Positions 46,139-56,592 of a DNA stretch of 64,000 nt are shown piece after piece. The notes under the pieces are model-generated. The model did not search any database, had not been told where the DNA came from, and saw only the letters and a list, made by a program, of their open reading frames with translations. Every line of letters starts with the position of its first letter. The first letter of the stretch is position 1. Position numbers and translations under genes: made by a program. Origin of the DNA: Fidelibacterota bacterium (GTDB lineage Bacteria; Fidelibacterota; Marinisomatia; SCGC-AAA003-L08; D37C17); contig SCKP01000002.1 of assembly GCA_004124405.1 (NCBI GenBank), positions 1 to 64,000 of the forward strand. Direction: 5' to 3'.

Positions 46139-46792
46139 ATGAATCTTGCTATCATAATTCCGGCTTATAATCCTCCAGATACATTTTCTTCTCTTTTAAT
46201 AGCTATTCGTAAAATCACCTCTAAGGTTATAATTATTATTGATGATGGTTCCACACCAAAGATTAACATCGAATATTCCGGCGTTGTTATATTACGTAAC
46301 ACACAAAATCAAGGGAAGGGGTATTCACTGATTAAAGGATTTCAACATGCAGAAAATGAAGGATTTACGCATGCCATTACAATAGATGCAGACTCGCAAC
46401 ATGATCCGGAATTAATCAATTCATTTTTAGAATTTGATGCAAATATAAACCTTGTTTTAGGTACCCGGAATTTTACAGAGGATATGCCAATTCACCGTAG
46501 AATTTCAAACAAACTAACTTCCTATATTATTTCATTATTATGTAGAAAGACAATTTTAGATTCCCAATGTGGTTATCGTCGATATAAATTAAAAAATGTT
46601 TGCTCAGAATCCTTTCATGAAACAGGGTTTCAGTTTGAGTCTGAAGTATTAATCAAATTATTACGAAATAATTGTACCCATGTCAATTTAGGGATTCCAA
46701 CAATTTATAGTAGCGAAAATAGTTCTATTCACAATTTTAGGGATACTCTCAAATTTATCCGTTTAATTTTGAGAAACATAATTAGAGATTAA
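46139..46792 (+). CDS. GT2 family glycosyltransferase
   Basis: 217 residues, GT-A fold. AIIIPAYNPPDTF at the start, IIIIDDGST, RNTQNQGKGYSLIKGFQHA, then the nucleotide-sugar/metal motif TIDADSQHDPELI and LGTRNF. DSQCGYRRYK and FESEVLIKLLR resemble the Dpm1/GtrB-like branch that loads sugars on polyprenyl phosphate. No membrane helices. Starts 52 bases after the tRNA terminator; the next gene begins 58 bases downstream. The sugar is unknown. Confidence 0.9.
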   Translation: MNLAIIIPAYNPPDTFSSLLIAIRKITSKVIIIIDDGSTPKINIEYSGVVILRNTQNQGKGYSLIKGFQHAENEGFTHAITIDADSQHDPELINSFLEFDANINLVLGTRNFTEDMPIHRRISNKLTSYIISLLCRKTILDSQCGYRRYKLKNVCSESFHETGFQFESEVLIKLLRNNCTHVNLGIPTIYSSENSSIHNFRDTLKFIRLILRNIIRD

Positions 46793-46849
46793 TCCTAATT
46801 TTGCTGCTTATTAGATTAAATATATTTAGATACAATATACAATATTAAC

Positions 46850-47470
46850 ATGTTTACACTTTTGAGAAAGTTGTATGATTGGGTTCTTCATTGGGCAAAA
46901 ACACCATATGGTCCCATTGCGCTTTTTGTATTATCATGTTCTGAAGCCTCATTTTTTCCCATACCTCCTGATGTATTATTAATTGCCTTAGCGCTCGGAA
47001 ACCGAAAACAATCATTTAAATTTGCTTTGATATGCAGTATTGCGAGTATTGTGGGTGCCATTGGAGGCTACGGTATAGGGTATTTTCTATGGTGGAATGG
47101 AGATGGGTTTAATGAGATTGCTCATTTCTTCTTTAATCGCGTTCCAGGATTTAATGAAAGTGTTTTTCTTGATATACAAAAGCAATATGACCATTACGGT
47201 TTTATTATAACTTTTACAGCGGGATTTACTCCAATTCCTTTTAAAGTGTTCACTATTAGTGCTGGCGCTTTCAATATTTCTTTTCCCCTATTTTTAATGG
47301 CTTCAACAATTAGCAGATCAGCACGATTTTTCCTCGTATCATTTTTAATAGTGAAGTATGGCAAAAAAGTGGAAGGTTTTATTAATCGATATTTTAATCT
47401 ACTTACGGTTGCATTTGCTGTAATTTTAATTGGAAGCTATATGCTAATTAAATTTGTATTTGTTCATTAA
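46850..47470 (+). CDS. VTT-domain (DedA/YqaA-like) membrane protein
   Basis: 206 residues with about five hydrophobic segments. FVLSCSEASFFPIPPDVLLI and the half-buried FTAGFTPIPFKVFTISAGAF are the typical re-entrant motifs of the VTT/SNARE-associated family, in the YqaA-type branch. Members act in lipid transport or scrambling; some DedA proteins recycle undecaprenyl phosphate. The precise role is not known for this type. The setting among TamB, Omp85 and glycosyltransferase genes fits envelope maintenance. Confidence 0.88.
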   Translation: MFTLLRKLYDWVLHWAKTPYGPIALFVLSCSEASFFPIPPDVLLIALALGNRKQSFKFALICSIASIVGAIGGYGIGYFLWWNGDGFNEIAHFFFNRVPGFNESVFLDIQKQYDHYGFIITFTAGFTPIPFKVFTISAGAFNISFPLFLMASTISRSARFFLVSFLIVKYGKKVEGFINRYFNLLTVAFAVILIGSYMLIKFVFVH

Positions 47471-47543
47471 TGCTACATAAGTCTGCTGTCTATTTTAAGT
47501 ATAAAATAATGAAACATTTTCGTTTAGAAATTGTCCAACACGC

Positions 47544-50500
47544 ATGAGAAAACTCAGCAAAGTGGGAAAATGGTTTTTGCCTTTATTTTTACTGTTATCA
47601 TCCTTTGTTGTCATAATTGGATTTATCTTTTTATTCAGACCACAATACTTTATTGATGATATTGAAATAATTATTAAAAATAATCTTCCAAATTCTCTTG
47701 GCAGAGAGTTAAATATTGGCAATATAAATGGCAATTTTATCACAGGGTTCAAACTGAGCGATGTGAATTATTTCAAGGATAGTACTATTATATTTTCCGC
47801 AAAGGAAATTTATATTAATCCTGATTTATCACGTATTGCCTTTGGTACAATTGCTTTATCAGAAATAAGTGTTCATTCACCATATTATAATTATGAAAAG
47901 TTTATGCTAGGGGATGTAAAGGATAGGGAAAAACAAGCCTTTTCAATCTTTAATATTGAAATCTCCTCACTAAAAATCGATAATGGATTAATTGTGGTGA
48001 TGGATGAAATGTATAATTTAAATGGAGAATTATGGGTCGATATTAATGATGGGGTAGAATTAGAAATTAAATCTCTCCAGATAGATTCTCCTCTATTTAA
48101 TGATATTATGGAAGTGCCAAGCGGTAATATCTTAATCAATAATAATGAAATTGTGTTTACAAACCTTACATCAAATTCCAGCTGGTTTTCTGGAAAAGCA
48201 AATGGGAAAATTAATATAAAAGATTTACACAAATCCTCCGGAACTGTTCAGATTGAGAAACTCTCACTATCTACAACGGATTCCTCATGGATTAATATTT
48301 ATAATCTTGAAGCTGAAATTGATAACAAAAATAATATATCGGTGGGATATCTAAAATGTGACCTGGATTTTCTAAATAAAAAAATAACCGACATTTTGAT
48401 AAACGTAAATTTTGACAATAATACTATTGAAATTGATACAGCATCATTATTTGTGGATGGACAATTTATTTCTTCAACAGGGAATATTAAAATTCTTGAA
48501 AAAAGTTGGGAATTAAATACAATTATTGATGATTTCAAATTATCAAATAATACTTTTATTTCAGGATCTGTTAATTTGAAAAGCGCTCATTTATTCGATC
48601 AAATTGAAGGCGAGATCAAGTTGAATAATTCACTGATTGAATCCATTGAAATAGCTTCTATGGCTGGAAAATTCACAAATAAAGATCAGGTAGTGAGTTC
48701 AGAAAATATATCGATTAATTCTAACTGGTATATTGGAAAGATAAAAATCGATTCTCTTTCAGGTACTGATAATTTTAAAATTACAGGCATTGTGAATATA
48801 AGTGATATTTCTGAGAATATTATGCTTAAGGAATATGGTCTTAGTAATTTATATGGAGATATGAATTTTAGCTGGATTAAAAATACTGCTTTAAATGAAT
48901 TTTCTGCTGATATTAATTTGAGCGAAGGTTTATTGCTGAAAAATAAATTTTCCGGGTTTATAGGAAATATTTCTGGTAAAATTACAAATGCTCAATTTGC
49001 TGGGGAAACATATGGGAATTTATACGGGTGGCGATATAACTCCTATAATTGGGATAGCCTAAAATTTTATGTTGATCTATCAAATGATAATTGGGATAGC
49101 CTAAATTTTAATGCAATCAGTACTATGGGGGATAAAATTCAATTTTCTGCAAAACAGAAACCATCTGGGGATATAATTGTCAACAATTTTACAGGTATTT
49201 TAAAACAGAACAAAATAATTTTTCAACCATTTCATATACATGAAGAAGAAGGTTGTTTTGATTTTACTGAAATTGAAGTTAGTCTTGTGGATTTGAACCT
49301 CCAGCCTTTTGACCGTCAGTCAAGCGCGCTAGATACAAGTAAAATAATATTCTATGATGGAGAATATAAAGGGGAAAATCATTATAAAATATCTGGAAAT
49401 ATTCAAAATTTAGAATTGAATAATTTATATTCTATTATTGGTAGATCTTTCAGGATAAATGGATTAATCGATTCTGCTACAATAGGTATAGTAAGTAATA
49501 ATAATCAATTAAACCCTAATCCAATATATTCAGCAAACTATTTGAGAATCTTGAACGGAGCGATAGATGATATTCAATTTGACCAATTAATTCTATCAGC
49601 ATCCTACCGAAATCGACGATTTCTCTTAAGTGATTTTAAATTAGATACATATTTGGGAAATATAAATGGAGACGGTTGGTTTAATATTGGTTTGTCAAAC
49701 CAAGGCGAACTCTTTCAGGATGATGATAAACTTAATTTGAAATTTAACTGTAAAAATGTGGATATTGAACCATTCAACCGATATTTGCCTTGGGGATACG
49801 AAAGTAGAGGATTTATGACAGGAAGCATAGATATAACAGGTACTATCGCTAAACCAGAAATTATAAGCCGTATGGATATTTCCCATCCAGGGTTTGATAA
49901 AATAAATATGGAGGATACCCTTTCTGGAATTTTTGAATTTAAAGAAAATAAACTGGGTTTAAATTTATCATTACAAACCAAATATGGTAAATATTCAGGA
50001 ATTGGATTTATACCTTTAGATTTAAATTTAATAATTGAAAACCGCGTTGATATTTCTAAAGAGCCAATTGATTTTATTTTCACCGGTGTTACAAATAATG
50101 TTGAATTTCTGCCAGAATATTTTGATATTTTAGATTCTTTAACCAGTGATCAATTACAAAATGATACATCAAAAAACTATGATATTGTATTAGAAATCTC
50201 GGGAACATTAGAGAAACCCATCAGAAGTGGATGGATAATAATTCAAAATGGCAGTTTATATTTAGATCCAATTGAAGAGCCTATTAGAAATATTGAGGGT
50301 TCAATGTCTATAATTAATAATCAACTTATTATCAATAAAATGACTGGCTCACTTTTTAAAGAGGATGAGAATTTCATTTCTGATTTTAAAAACTTTTTTT
50401 CATCAGAAGATATAAAAAAACAAAATAATTTGAATGTCTCTGGCAGTATGGATCTTACAGAATTTTTTAATCCTAAGTTTGCTTTAAACCTTAGTGGAAA

Positions 50501-51404
50501 GGATATTTCAATAACATCATCTTACGATTTATTCCATGGATCAGGTACAGCAGATATAGATTTAACAGGCAGAGATACATTGTATATTTCTGGAGAATTC
50601 ATTCCAAATCCATATAATTTCACCATAACAAATTTGGGTTATGAGTCTACTTATGAAGTACCTAAATTATATACAAATCGAATTATCTCCTATAATATTC
50701 ATGTTCCTATCAAAGATGGAATAAAAGTAGAAACGGAAAACATAAATCTATTATTTGATGGAGATATTAGTATAACTAAAATTGGAGATGAAAAGTTTAA
50801 TTTTTCCGGTAAGGCTAATATAATTGATGGAAAATTTTATGATAATCAGGGAAATGTTTTTCGGAATACTTATGGAACTATAATTTTAGCACCCATTGAT
50901 AATACCCCATATATCGATCTACATGCTCAGACAAAAATCGAAGGTGATCCTGTCGATGTATCATTTATAGGATTTACTGATAATCCCACTCTTATTTTTA
51001 ACTCAGAGGAATATACTCAGCAAGAAATTCTTGATATATTAACTTTTGGAGACCCAGATGGTTTTAGCGATTATAAGCAGGCTGGTAATTTTCTATCAAA
51101 TTATTTAGAAAATGTAATTGAGAAAAATATAACAAGATATAGTGCCTTAGATGAGTTTCGACTCACAAGCGGAGGGTCCCCTTCAAAAAATATTGAAGGG
51201 AGTGAGAATATTGAATTGAAACTAATCCTAGGCAAACAAATGTCTAATAAAATATATTTAAATACTGAATTTGATTTATATAATATAAAAAATAGTCAAT
51301 ATGAAGCAACCTACCGAATTAACCATAATACATCCATTGTAGGAGGATTGGATGAAAATAATTTATGGCATTTAAAGTACCGCATAAAATTTTATTATAA
51401 ATGA
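47544..51404 (+). CDS. tamB: TamB-like translocation/assembly module protein
   Basis: 1286 residues. One N-terminal membrane anchor (about 8-32, FLPLFLLLSSFVVIIGFIFL), then a long periplasmic beta-rich part of repeating short strands as in AsmA/TamB lipid-transfer bridges. The C-terminal DUF490 region (about 880-1286) has ISGTLEKPIRSGWIIIQNGS, GSGTADIDLTGRDTLYISGE, GKANIIDGKFYDNQGN and a late EILDILTFGD. TamB-type proteins span the periplasm and move phospholipid or help fold outer-membrane proteins with an Omp85 partner. That partner gene follows with a four-base overlap, which supports the pairing. Confidence 0.92.
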   Translation: MRKLSKVGKWFLPLFLLLSSFVVIIGFIFLFRPQYFIDDIEIIIKNNLPNSLGRELNIGNINGNFITGFKLSDVNYFKDSTIIFSAKEIYINPDLSRIAFGTIALSEISVHSPYYNYEKFMLGDVKDREKQAFSIFNIEISSLKIDNGLIVVMDEMYNLNGELWVDINDGVELEIKSLQIDSPLFNDIMEVPSGNILINNNEIVFTNLTSNSSWFSGKANGKINIKDLHKSSGTVQIEKLSLSTTDSSWINIYNLEAEIDNKNNISVGYLKCDLDFLNKKITDILINVNFDNNTIEIDTASLFVDGQFISSTGNIKILEKSWELNTIIDDFKLSNNTFISGSVNLKSAHLFDQIEGEIKLNNSLIESIEIASMAGKFTNKDQVVSSENISINSNWYIGKIKIDSLSGTDNFKITGIVNISDISENIMLKEYGLSNLYGDMNFSWIKNTALNEFSADINLSEGLLLKNKFSGFIGNISGKITNAQFAGETYGNLYGWRYNSYNWDSLKFYVDLSNDNWDSLNFNAISTMGDKIQFSAKQKPSGDIIVNNFTGILKQNKIIFQPFHIHEEEGCFDFTEIEVSLVDLNLQPFDRQSSALDTSKIIFYDGEYKGENHYKISGNIQNLELNNLYSIIGRSFRINGLIDSATIGIVSNNNQLNPNPIYSANYLRILNGAIDDIQFDQLILSASYRNRRFLLSDFKLDTYLGNINGDGWFNIGLSNQGELFQDDDKLNLKFNCKNVDIEPFNRYLPWGYESRGFMTGSIDITGTIAKPEIISRMDISHPGFDKINMEDTLSGIFEFKENKLGLNLSLQTKYGKYSGIGFIPLDLNLIIENRVDISKEPIDFIFTGVTNNVEFLPEYFDILDSLTSDQLQNDTSKNYDIVLEISGTLEKPIRSGWIIIQNGSLYLDPIEEPIRNIEGSMSIINNQLIINKMTGSLFKEDENFISDFKNFFSSEDIKKQNNLNVSGSMDLTEFFNPKFALNLSGKDISITSSYDLFHGSGTADIDLTGRDTLYISGEFIPNPYNFTITNLGYESTYEVPKLYTNRIISYNIHVPIKDGIKVETENINLLFDGDISITKIGDEKFNFSGKANIIDGKFYDNQGNVFRNTYGTIILAPIDNTPYIDLHAQTKIEGDPVDVSFIGFTDNPTLIFNSEEYTQQEILDILTFGDPDGFSDYKQAGNFLSNYLENVIEKNITRYSALDEFRLTSGGSPSKNIEGSENIELKLILGKQMSNKIYLNTEFDLYNIKNSQYEATYRINHNTSIVGGLDENNLWHLKYRIKFYYK

Positions 51405-53194
51405 AATATTCTCAAATTTGGTTTTTATTTTGGTCATTCCTAATATCCAATACTTTTGCTGATGAAAAATTAGTTGTATCAGAAATAATATTTAATGGCA
51501 ATTCATTGCTACCTGATTATGAACTGCAATCTGTAATTAAATTGCAATCACCAAAGCTGTTCGCCAGGAGTGAATTTAGTCCTAAAAAACTTAACCGAGA
51601 TAAAATATCCTTAGAAGCATATTACAAATCAAATGGATTTCTAAATATAAGCATAACTGAAAATTATGAATTAGTATCTAAAAATTATGTCAATATTCAA
51701 TTTTTTATAAATGAAGGGGATCAATATCAATTAAAGGAAATTCATTTCTTTGGGAATAAGCTATTTTCTGATGAAGAAATAATTAAAATATTAAAGACAC
51801 CTACAAATATTAATTTTAATCCTTCAAAAATAAGAAGACAATTAAAAGCTTTAAAAAGAAATTATTTAACTAGAGGAAAAATTGATGTTGCAATTATGGA
51901 TGAGGTGATAATTGAAGGTATAAATGTCATTGCCAGAATAAATATTTTTGAAGGTATATCTTATCATATTCAAAGTATTTCCGTTTCAGATTTAGTGTTA
52001 GTAAATGAAAAATATGTCCTGCGGGAAATATTATTCCAAAGAGACGAAATTTATAATATTAATAAGATAGATGAATCCAGGAATAGAATTTTTTATTCGG
52101 GGCTTTTCAGTTCTGTAGAAATTATTAATAAATTGATTAATAAAAAAAATGGATTAGTAGATATAGAAATAAAAGTACGCGAATACAAATCTTCTTCAAT
52201 TGAGGCAGATATTGGATTTAAAGAATCAAACTACCCTCATGAAAATTTGACAACTACTGGTATTGATGCACAAGCTCGATGGGTAATGGGTAATATTTTT
52301 AATACAACTGCAAATGTTGAATTCACTGCTAGAATTGCCAGAAGTATCAATTTGAATATAATTACTGATAAGCCATTAATTGAAAGAGATTTTACCGTTG
52401 TTTATCGCACTCCCTGGACATTTTATTTTAGAATCCCTACACGATTTGAATATTTTCACAAGGAAGCGAGTGAACAATCTGTATTGAAAAGAGATGGATT
52501 AACCTACTCTTTATTATTCAAACAAGGGAAAACTACGAGATATGAATTTAATTCCACCTTAGAGATAATTAAAACTAATGAAAGCTTAGATACTGGTAAA
52601 ATAAATGAGGAGGATGAGCAACAAAGATGGATGAATGTTATATATATATCAAATAAAATTCAAAACCCATTAAATCCAATTGGTGGTCAATATTTTTCTT
52701 TTATTTCAACTTTATATGGAACAATATTGGGAGGGGAGAGGAATTTAATAAAATTTGAAGGTGAATATAGAAAATACCTGAGAATACAAAATAATAGTGT
52801 TTTTGCTTTCAGGATAGTTTTAGGATATATTAAAAATTTAGAAACAGAAAATGATCTTACACTCCCATACAATTTTCAACTTGGCGGTCAAACCTCTTTA
52901 AGAGGCTGGGCATCTGGCGATAAATTTGAAATTTCAAGCGGGGCAAACATTATCGACATGATTAATTTAGAATATAGATTCCCCATTAAAAATAAATTTG
53001 GCGGGGAATTATTTATTGATATGGGGAGATTATATGAAACAATTGATGCATTTACAACTACAAGCCTGAGCTGGGATTATGGAATGGGGATTATTTATCA
53101 CACAGGTCTTGGGCCAATTCGAATAGATGTTGGCTTCCCATATGGAGAATTAGAAAATCGCCAACTTCATGCATCATTATTATATATGTTTTAA
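51401..53194 (+). CDS. Omp85 family outer-membrane protein (BamA/TamA type)
   Basis: 597 residues. Signal peptide at about 1-20 (WFLFWSFLISNTFA). Three to four POTRA-like units follow (about 22-270), for example LVVSEIIFNGNSLL and QLKEIHFFGNKLFSDEEI. A C-terminal 16-strand-type barrel (about 275-597) contains FQLGGQTSLRGW, the R-G motif of the lid-lock loop, and ends with an aromatic residue (LLYMF) as in outer-membrane barrels. Shorter than true BamA (about 800), which with the adjacent tamB suggests TamA function. It overlaps tamB by four bases. Confidence 0.9.
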   Translation: MKYSQIWFLFWSFLISNTFADEKLVVSEIIFNGNSLLPDYELQSVIKLQSPKLFARSEFSPKKLNRDKISLEAYYKSNGFLNISITENYELVSKNYVNIQFFINEGDQYQLKEIHFFGNKLFSDEEIIKILKTPTNINFNPSKIRRQLKALKRNYLTRGKIDVAIMDEVIIEGINVIARINIFEGISYHIQSISVSDLVLVNEKYVLREILFQRDEIYNINKIDESRNRIFYSGLFSSVEIINKLINKKNGLVDIEIKVREYKSSSIEADIGFKESNYPHENLTTTGIDAQARWVMGNIFNTTANVEFTARIARSINLNIITDKPLIERDFTVVYRTPWTFYFRIPTRFEYFHKEASEQSVLKRDGLTYSLLFKQGKTTRYEFNSTLEIIKTNESLDTGKINEEDEQQRWMNVIYISNKIQNPLNPIGGQYFSFISTLYGTILGGERNLIKFEGEYRKYLRIQNNSVFAFRIVLGYIKNLETENDLTLPYNFQLGGQTSLRGWASGDKFEISSGANIIDMINLEYRFPIKNKFGGELFIDMGRLYETIDAFTTTSLSWDYGMGIIYHTGLGPIRIDVGFPYGELENRQLHASLLYMF

Positions 53195-53288
53195 GTATGA
53201 TTGAAATTTTTGATTAAATATTTATATTTAGTTATTGAGATAAATATGTAAAACATTGATAAATTTTAAGCCTGTAATTCAAACAAAA

Positions 53289-53801
53289 ATGGAGAAAACT
53301 GTGAAAAATATATTAATATTATTAATCGGATTGTACGTGCTGTCCTGTACTGGCGGTTCAAATAAGTCGGCTGATCAGTATTGGAAAGATGGTCAGAAAT
53401 ATAGAACTGAAGCTAAACTAATGGAATCTATCACTAGTTTTAAATCTATAATTAAAAATTACCCTTTGCATGAATTAGCTGCTCAGGCACAATTTCAGAT
53501 AGCTGATATTTATCTAAATGACAAAAAAGATTTTGAATTTGCTGTTGAAGAATTTCAAAAGGTAGTTCAGCAATACCCTGATCATGAAGTATCAAAAAAA
53601 TCATTATTTATGATTGCCTACATTTATAATAATTATCTGGAAGCTTATAGCGATGCAATAATAAATTATAATTTATTTAAGGAGAAATATCCCGATGATG
53701 AGTTGATTCCTTCTGTGGAATATGAACTTGAGGGCTTGAAAAATATTAAAACTACCATTGATTCATTGAATTCAATAGTTAACAAAAGAACTAATATATA
53801 A
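53289..53801 (+). CDS. BamD-like TPR lipoprotein
   Basis: 170 residues from the ATG at 53289; an upstream TTG at 53256 would put a charged leader before the signal. ILILLIGLYVLSCTGGS is a lipoprotein signal with the lipid-bearing Cys in VLSC. Then TPR units as in outer-membrane assembly lipoproteins: YRTEAKLMESITSFKSIIKN, AAQAQFQIADIYLN, FAVEEFQKVVQQYPDHE and SDAIINYNLFKEKYPDDE. It is shorter than BamD (about 245). Next to Omp85 and TamB it could be an accessory of outer-membrane insertion, though moxR only three bases downstream allows another role. Confidence 0.8.
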   Translation: MEKTVKNILILLIGLYVLSCTGGSNKSADQYWKDGQKYRTEAKLMESITSFKSIIKNYPLHELAAQAQFQIADIYLNDKKDFEFAVEEFQKVVQQYPDHEVSKKSLFMIAYIYNNYLEAYSDAIINYNLFKEKYPDDELIPSVEYELEGLKNIKTTIDSLNSIVNKRTNI

Positions 53802-53804
53802 AAT

Positions 53805-54800
53805 ATGTCTGAATTTGATCTTGCTGAATTAAAAGACTCCATTGAGAGGGAGTCCCAATTTATTCATGATATTAATACTTCTATTCGAACAGTTATAATT
53901 GGCCAGGATAATTTAATTGAAACGCTCTTATTGGCTATTTTAACAGATGGGCATGTCTTTCTCGAAGGCGTCCCCGGACTTGCAAAAACTCTCACAATAA
54001 ATTCTTTGGCGCAGATTATTGACACAAAATTCCAGCGCTTGCAATTCACTCCTGATCTTCTGCCTGCAGATATATTGGGTACTCTGATTTACAATCCCAT
54101 TGATGGTTCATTTGAAGTTAAGAAGGGACCAATATTTGCAAATATCATACTTGCAGATGAAATTAACAGAGCACCTGCTAAAGTACAATCAGCTCTACTT
54201 GAAGCAATGCAGGAAAGACAGATTACAATTGGTGATAAAACTTTTAAATTAGAAAATCCATTTCTGGTCATGGCAACCCAAAATCCAATTGAACAGGAGG
54301 GTACCTATCCTCTGCCAGAAGCACAAATTGACCGCTTTATGTTTAAAGTATTGGTTGGCTATCCCAATCCCGAAGAAGAATTAGAAATATTAAAAAGGAT
54401 GGGGAAAATTAATACAAACATTGAATTAAAACCTGTTGTAAACCCATCTCAAATTTTATCGGCACGAAAAATTGTAGATCAAATATACATGGCTGAAAAT
54501 ATACAAAAGTACATTGTATCATTGGTATTTGCTACTCGATATCCTGAAAAATACGGTTTAAAAGATTTGCAATCATTAATTACCTACGGCGCCTCTCCTC
54601 GAGCAACAATTTTCTTGGCAAACGCATCCAAATCATATGCATTTTTACACAGTCGAGGCTTTGTTATTCCTGAAGATGTGCGTGCAGTGGGAAAATCAAT
54701 TCTAAGGCATCGCATTATTTTATCCTATGAAGCTGAAGCAGAGGAGATAACAACTGAGGATATTATTCAAAGAATTTATGAATCTGTGCCTACTCCTTAA
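53805..54800 (+). CDS. MoxR family AAA+ ATPase
   Basis: 331 residues. Walker A EGVPGLAKTL (K61), Walker B IILADEINRAPAKVQSALLE, sensor 1 in MATQNPIEQEGTYPLPEAQ and sensor 2 in GASPRAT fit MoxR-type chaperone ATPases. These act with von Willebrand A or DUF58 proteins to mature or activate protein complexes and metalloenzymes. It is followed by the DUF58 gene after 8 bases, the standard partner. The target here is unknown. Confidence 0.95.
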   Translation: MSEFDLAELKDSIERESQFIHDINTSIRTVIIGQDNLIETLLLAILTDGHVFLEGVPGLAKTLTINSLAQIIDTKFQRLQFTPDLLPADILGTLIYNPIDGSFEVKKGPIFANIILADEINRAPAKVQSALLEAMQERQITIGDKTFKLENPFLVMATQNPIEQEGTYPLPEAQIDRFMFKVLVGYPNPEEELEILKRMGKINTNIELKPVVNPSQILSARKIVDQIYMAENIQKYIVSLVFATRYPEKYGLKDLQSLITYGASPRATIFLANASKSYAFLHSRGFVIPEDVRAVGKSILRHRIILSYEAEAEEITTEDIIQRIYESVPTP

Positions 54801-54808
54801 AATCCTAC

Positions 54809-55684
54809 ATGATTCCTGCCGAAATATTAAAGAAAGTTCGTTTACTTGAAATTAAAACCAGACATATTGTAAATAACATCTTTGGTGGTGAGTACCATTC
54901 GGCTTTTAAAGGGATGGGGATGGAGTTTGCTGAAGTAAGAGAATATTATCCCGGAGACGATATTAGAGCCATTGATTGGAATGTGACAGCAAGAACTGGC
55001 AAACCATTTATCAAGAAATATGATGAGGAACGGGAATTGACAGTAATGTTGATAGTTGATGTCTCCGCGTCTGGATTTTTTGGTACTGGAGAATCCTTGA
55101 AAAGTGATATCATGATTGAGTTGGCTTCCATTCTAAGCTTTAGCGCCATTAAAAATAATGATAAAGTTGGATTATTACTTTTCTCTGATAAAATTGAAGA
55201 GTTTATTCCACCCAAAAAAGGTAAGAGCCATGTTTTGCGTGTAATCAGGGAAATGATTTACCATAAAGCTAAAGATAGAAAAACCGACATTTCTATTGCA
55301 TTAGAACATATTCAAAAAGTACTTAAAAGAAAGAGTATTATTTTTTTATTGTCTGATTTTTGGGATGATTCCTATCAGCAACCTATGAAATTGCTAAACA
55401 AAAAACACGATTTAATCAATATCCAAATATTAGATAAAGCTGAGATTGCAATTCCTAAATTGGGTATGGTAAAATTTCACGATGCTGAAACTCAAATATC
55501 TAAATGGATAGATACAAATAATAAGCAGGTCCAAAATATTTCCAAAAAATATATCCTAAATAAAAACAATGTTATAAAGAAATTCTGTAAAAAAAATAAA
55601 ATAGACTTTATTTCAATTAATACTTCCGAAGGATATTTTAATCCGCTGGAACAGTTTTTTAGTACCAGAATGCACCGACATTAA
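54809..55684 (+). CDS. DUF58 domain protein (MoxR partner)
   Basis: 291 residues, the soluble short form without the membrane part. The characteristic stretch GMGMEFAEVREYYPGDDIRAIDWN is followed by ARTGKPFIKKYDEERELTV and a von Willebrand A-like fold with a MIDAS-like DVSASG; D-x-S-x-S is close to complete. It lies between moxR and a membrane protein, with a one-base overlap to the latter (TAATG). The family works with MoxR ATPases in an unclear maturation process. Confidence 0.93.
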   Translation: MIPAEILKKVRLLEIKTRHIVNNIFGGEYHSAFKGMGMEFAEVREYYPGDDIRAIDWNVTARTGKPFIKKYDEERELTVMLIVDVSASGFFGTGESLKSDIMIELASILSFSAIKNNDKVGLLLFSDKIEEFIPPKKGKSHVLRVIREMIYHKAKDRKTDISIALEHIQKVLKRKSIIFLLSDFWDDSYQQPMKLLNKKHDLINIQILDKAEIAIPKLGMVKFHDAETQISKWIDTNNKQVQNISKKYILNKNNVIKKFCKKNKIDFISINTSEGYFNPLEQFFSTRMHRH

Positions 55685-56592
55685 TGAAATTAATATTTTT
55701 AATATTTTTAATATTTTGCGTATTATTTTCATTTGATTTACGAGTGGATGTAAAACCTGATACTGTTTATCTTGGATCGTTGGTGGAAATAAAAGTAAGT
55801 GTTGAAAATAATAAAAATAATGAGTTGCCTGTTTTTTATGATTTAGAAGAAAATATAGAGGTATTTACAGTAGTGAATAAAAGTCTGACTCCTATTTCTA
55901 TTAGTTATTTTTTACAATTTTGGAGAGTTGGAGAGATTATTATTCCATCTATACCAGTAGATATTAAACAAAATAATCATGTTATTTCCCAAATTGAAAC
56001 AAATAAAATCACCCTGAATATTTTATCAAATATTTCAAGTACATCAAATGAGATGCGATCCATCAAACCAATAAAAGAGTTGAACTTGATTTCACCTTTT
56101 AAAATTGCCTTATTGCTGTTATTCTTTTTTGCAGGAATTGTTGGGGCAGGGTATTTATGGAAAACAAAAACAAGGCAAAGTAAATCAAAATATTCAACAG
56201 GATCTTTTAAAATTTCCGCTCTCAAAGAGTCTGTAAAAGAAATAGAAGATTTACCACTTCCTGAAATAATTAATTCTGAATCTACAGAAAAATACTATTT
56301 AAAATTAAGTGAAATATGTCGATTATTTTTTAAAGAGGTCTTCTATATAAAAGCTACAGAAATGACTTCAGGCGAAGTAGCAGAACATTTTACATTAATT
56401 GGAATTGAGCCAGAATTAGTAAACTCATGGAATGATGTCTGTCAAATTGCGGATATGGCAAAATATGCGAGTCATATTCCACCAATTGATCAATTCACCG
56501 AAGATAAAAAAGATTACATTAAATTAATTACATCTTTTTACAAAATCCAGTCACAATTAGGGGCCAATAATAAATATAGAAAATTTGCTTAA
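55684..56592 (+). CDS. BatD-like membrane protein of the MoxR operon
   Basis: 302 residues. N-terminal signal (IFLIFLIFCVLFSFD), a beta-rich periplasmic domain (about 20-125) opening with RVDVKPDTVYLGSLVEIKV as in BatD-like proteins, one membrane helix (about 141-158, ALLLLFFFAGIVGAGYLW), and a cytoplasmic helical part (about 190-300) ending with CQIADMAKYA, as in the DUF4381-like tails. It follows DUF58 with one shared base, the usual BatD position. The Bat operon vWA genes batA and batB are not here. The end meets the convergent gene with a four-base overlap. Confidence 0.75.
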   Translation: MKLIFLIFLIFCVLFSFDLRVDVKPDTVYLGSLVEIKVSVENNKNNELPVFYDLEENIEVFTVVNKSLTPISISYFLQFWRVGEIIIPSIPVDIKQNNHVISQIETNKITLNILSNISSTSNEMRSIKPIKELNLISPFKIALLLLFFFAGIVGAGYLWKTKTRQSKSKYSTGSFKISALKESVKEIEDLPLPEIINSESTEKYYLKLSEICRLFFKEVFYIKATEMTSGEVAEHFTLIGIEPELVNSWNDVCQIADMAKYASHIPPIDQFTEDKKDYIKLITSFYKIQSQLGANNKYRKFA

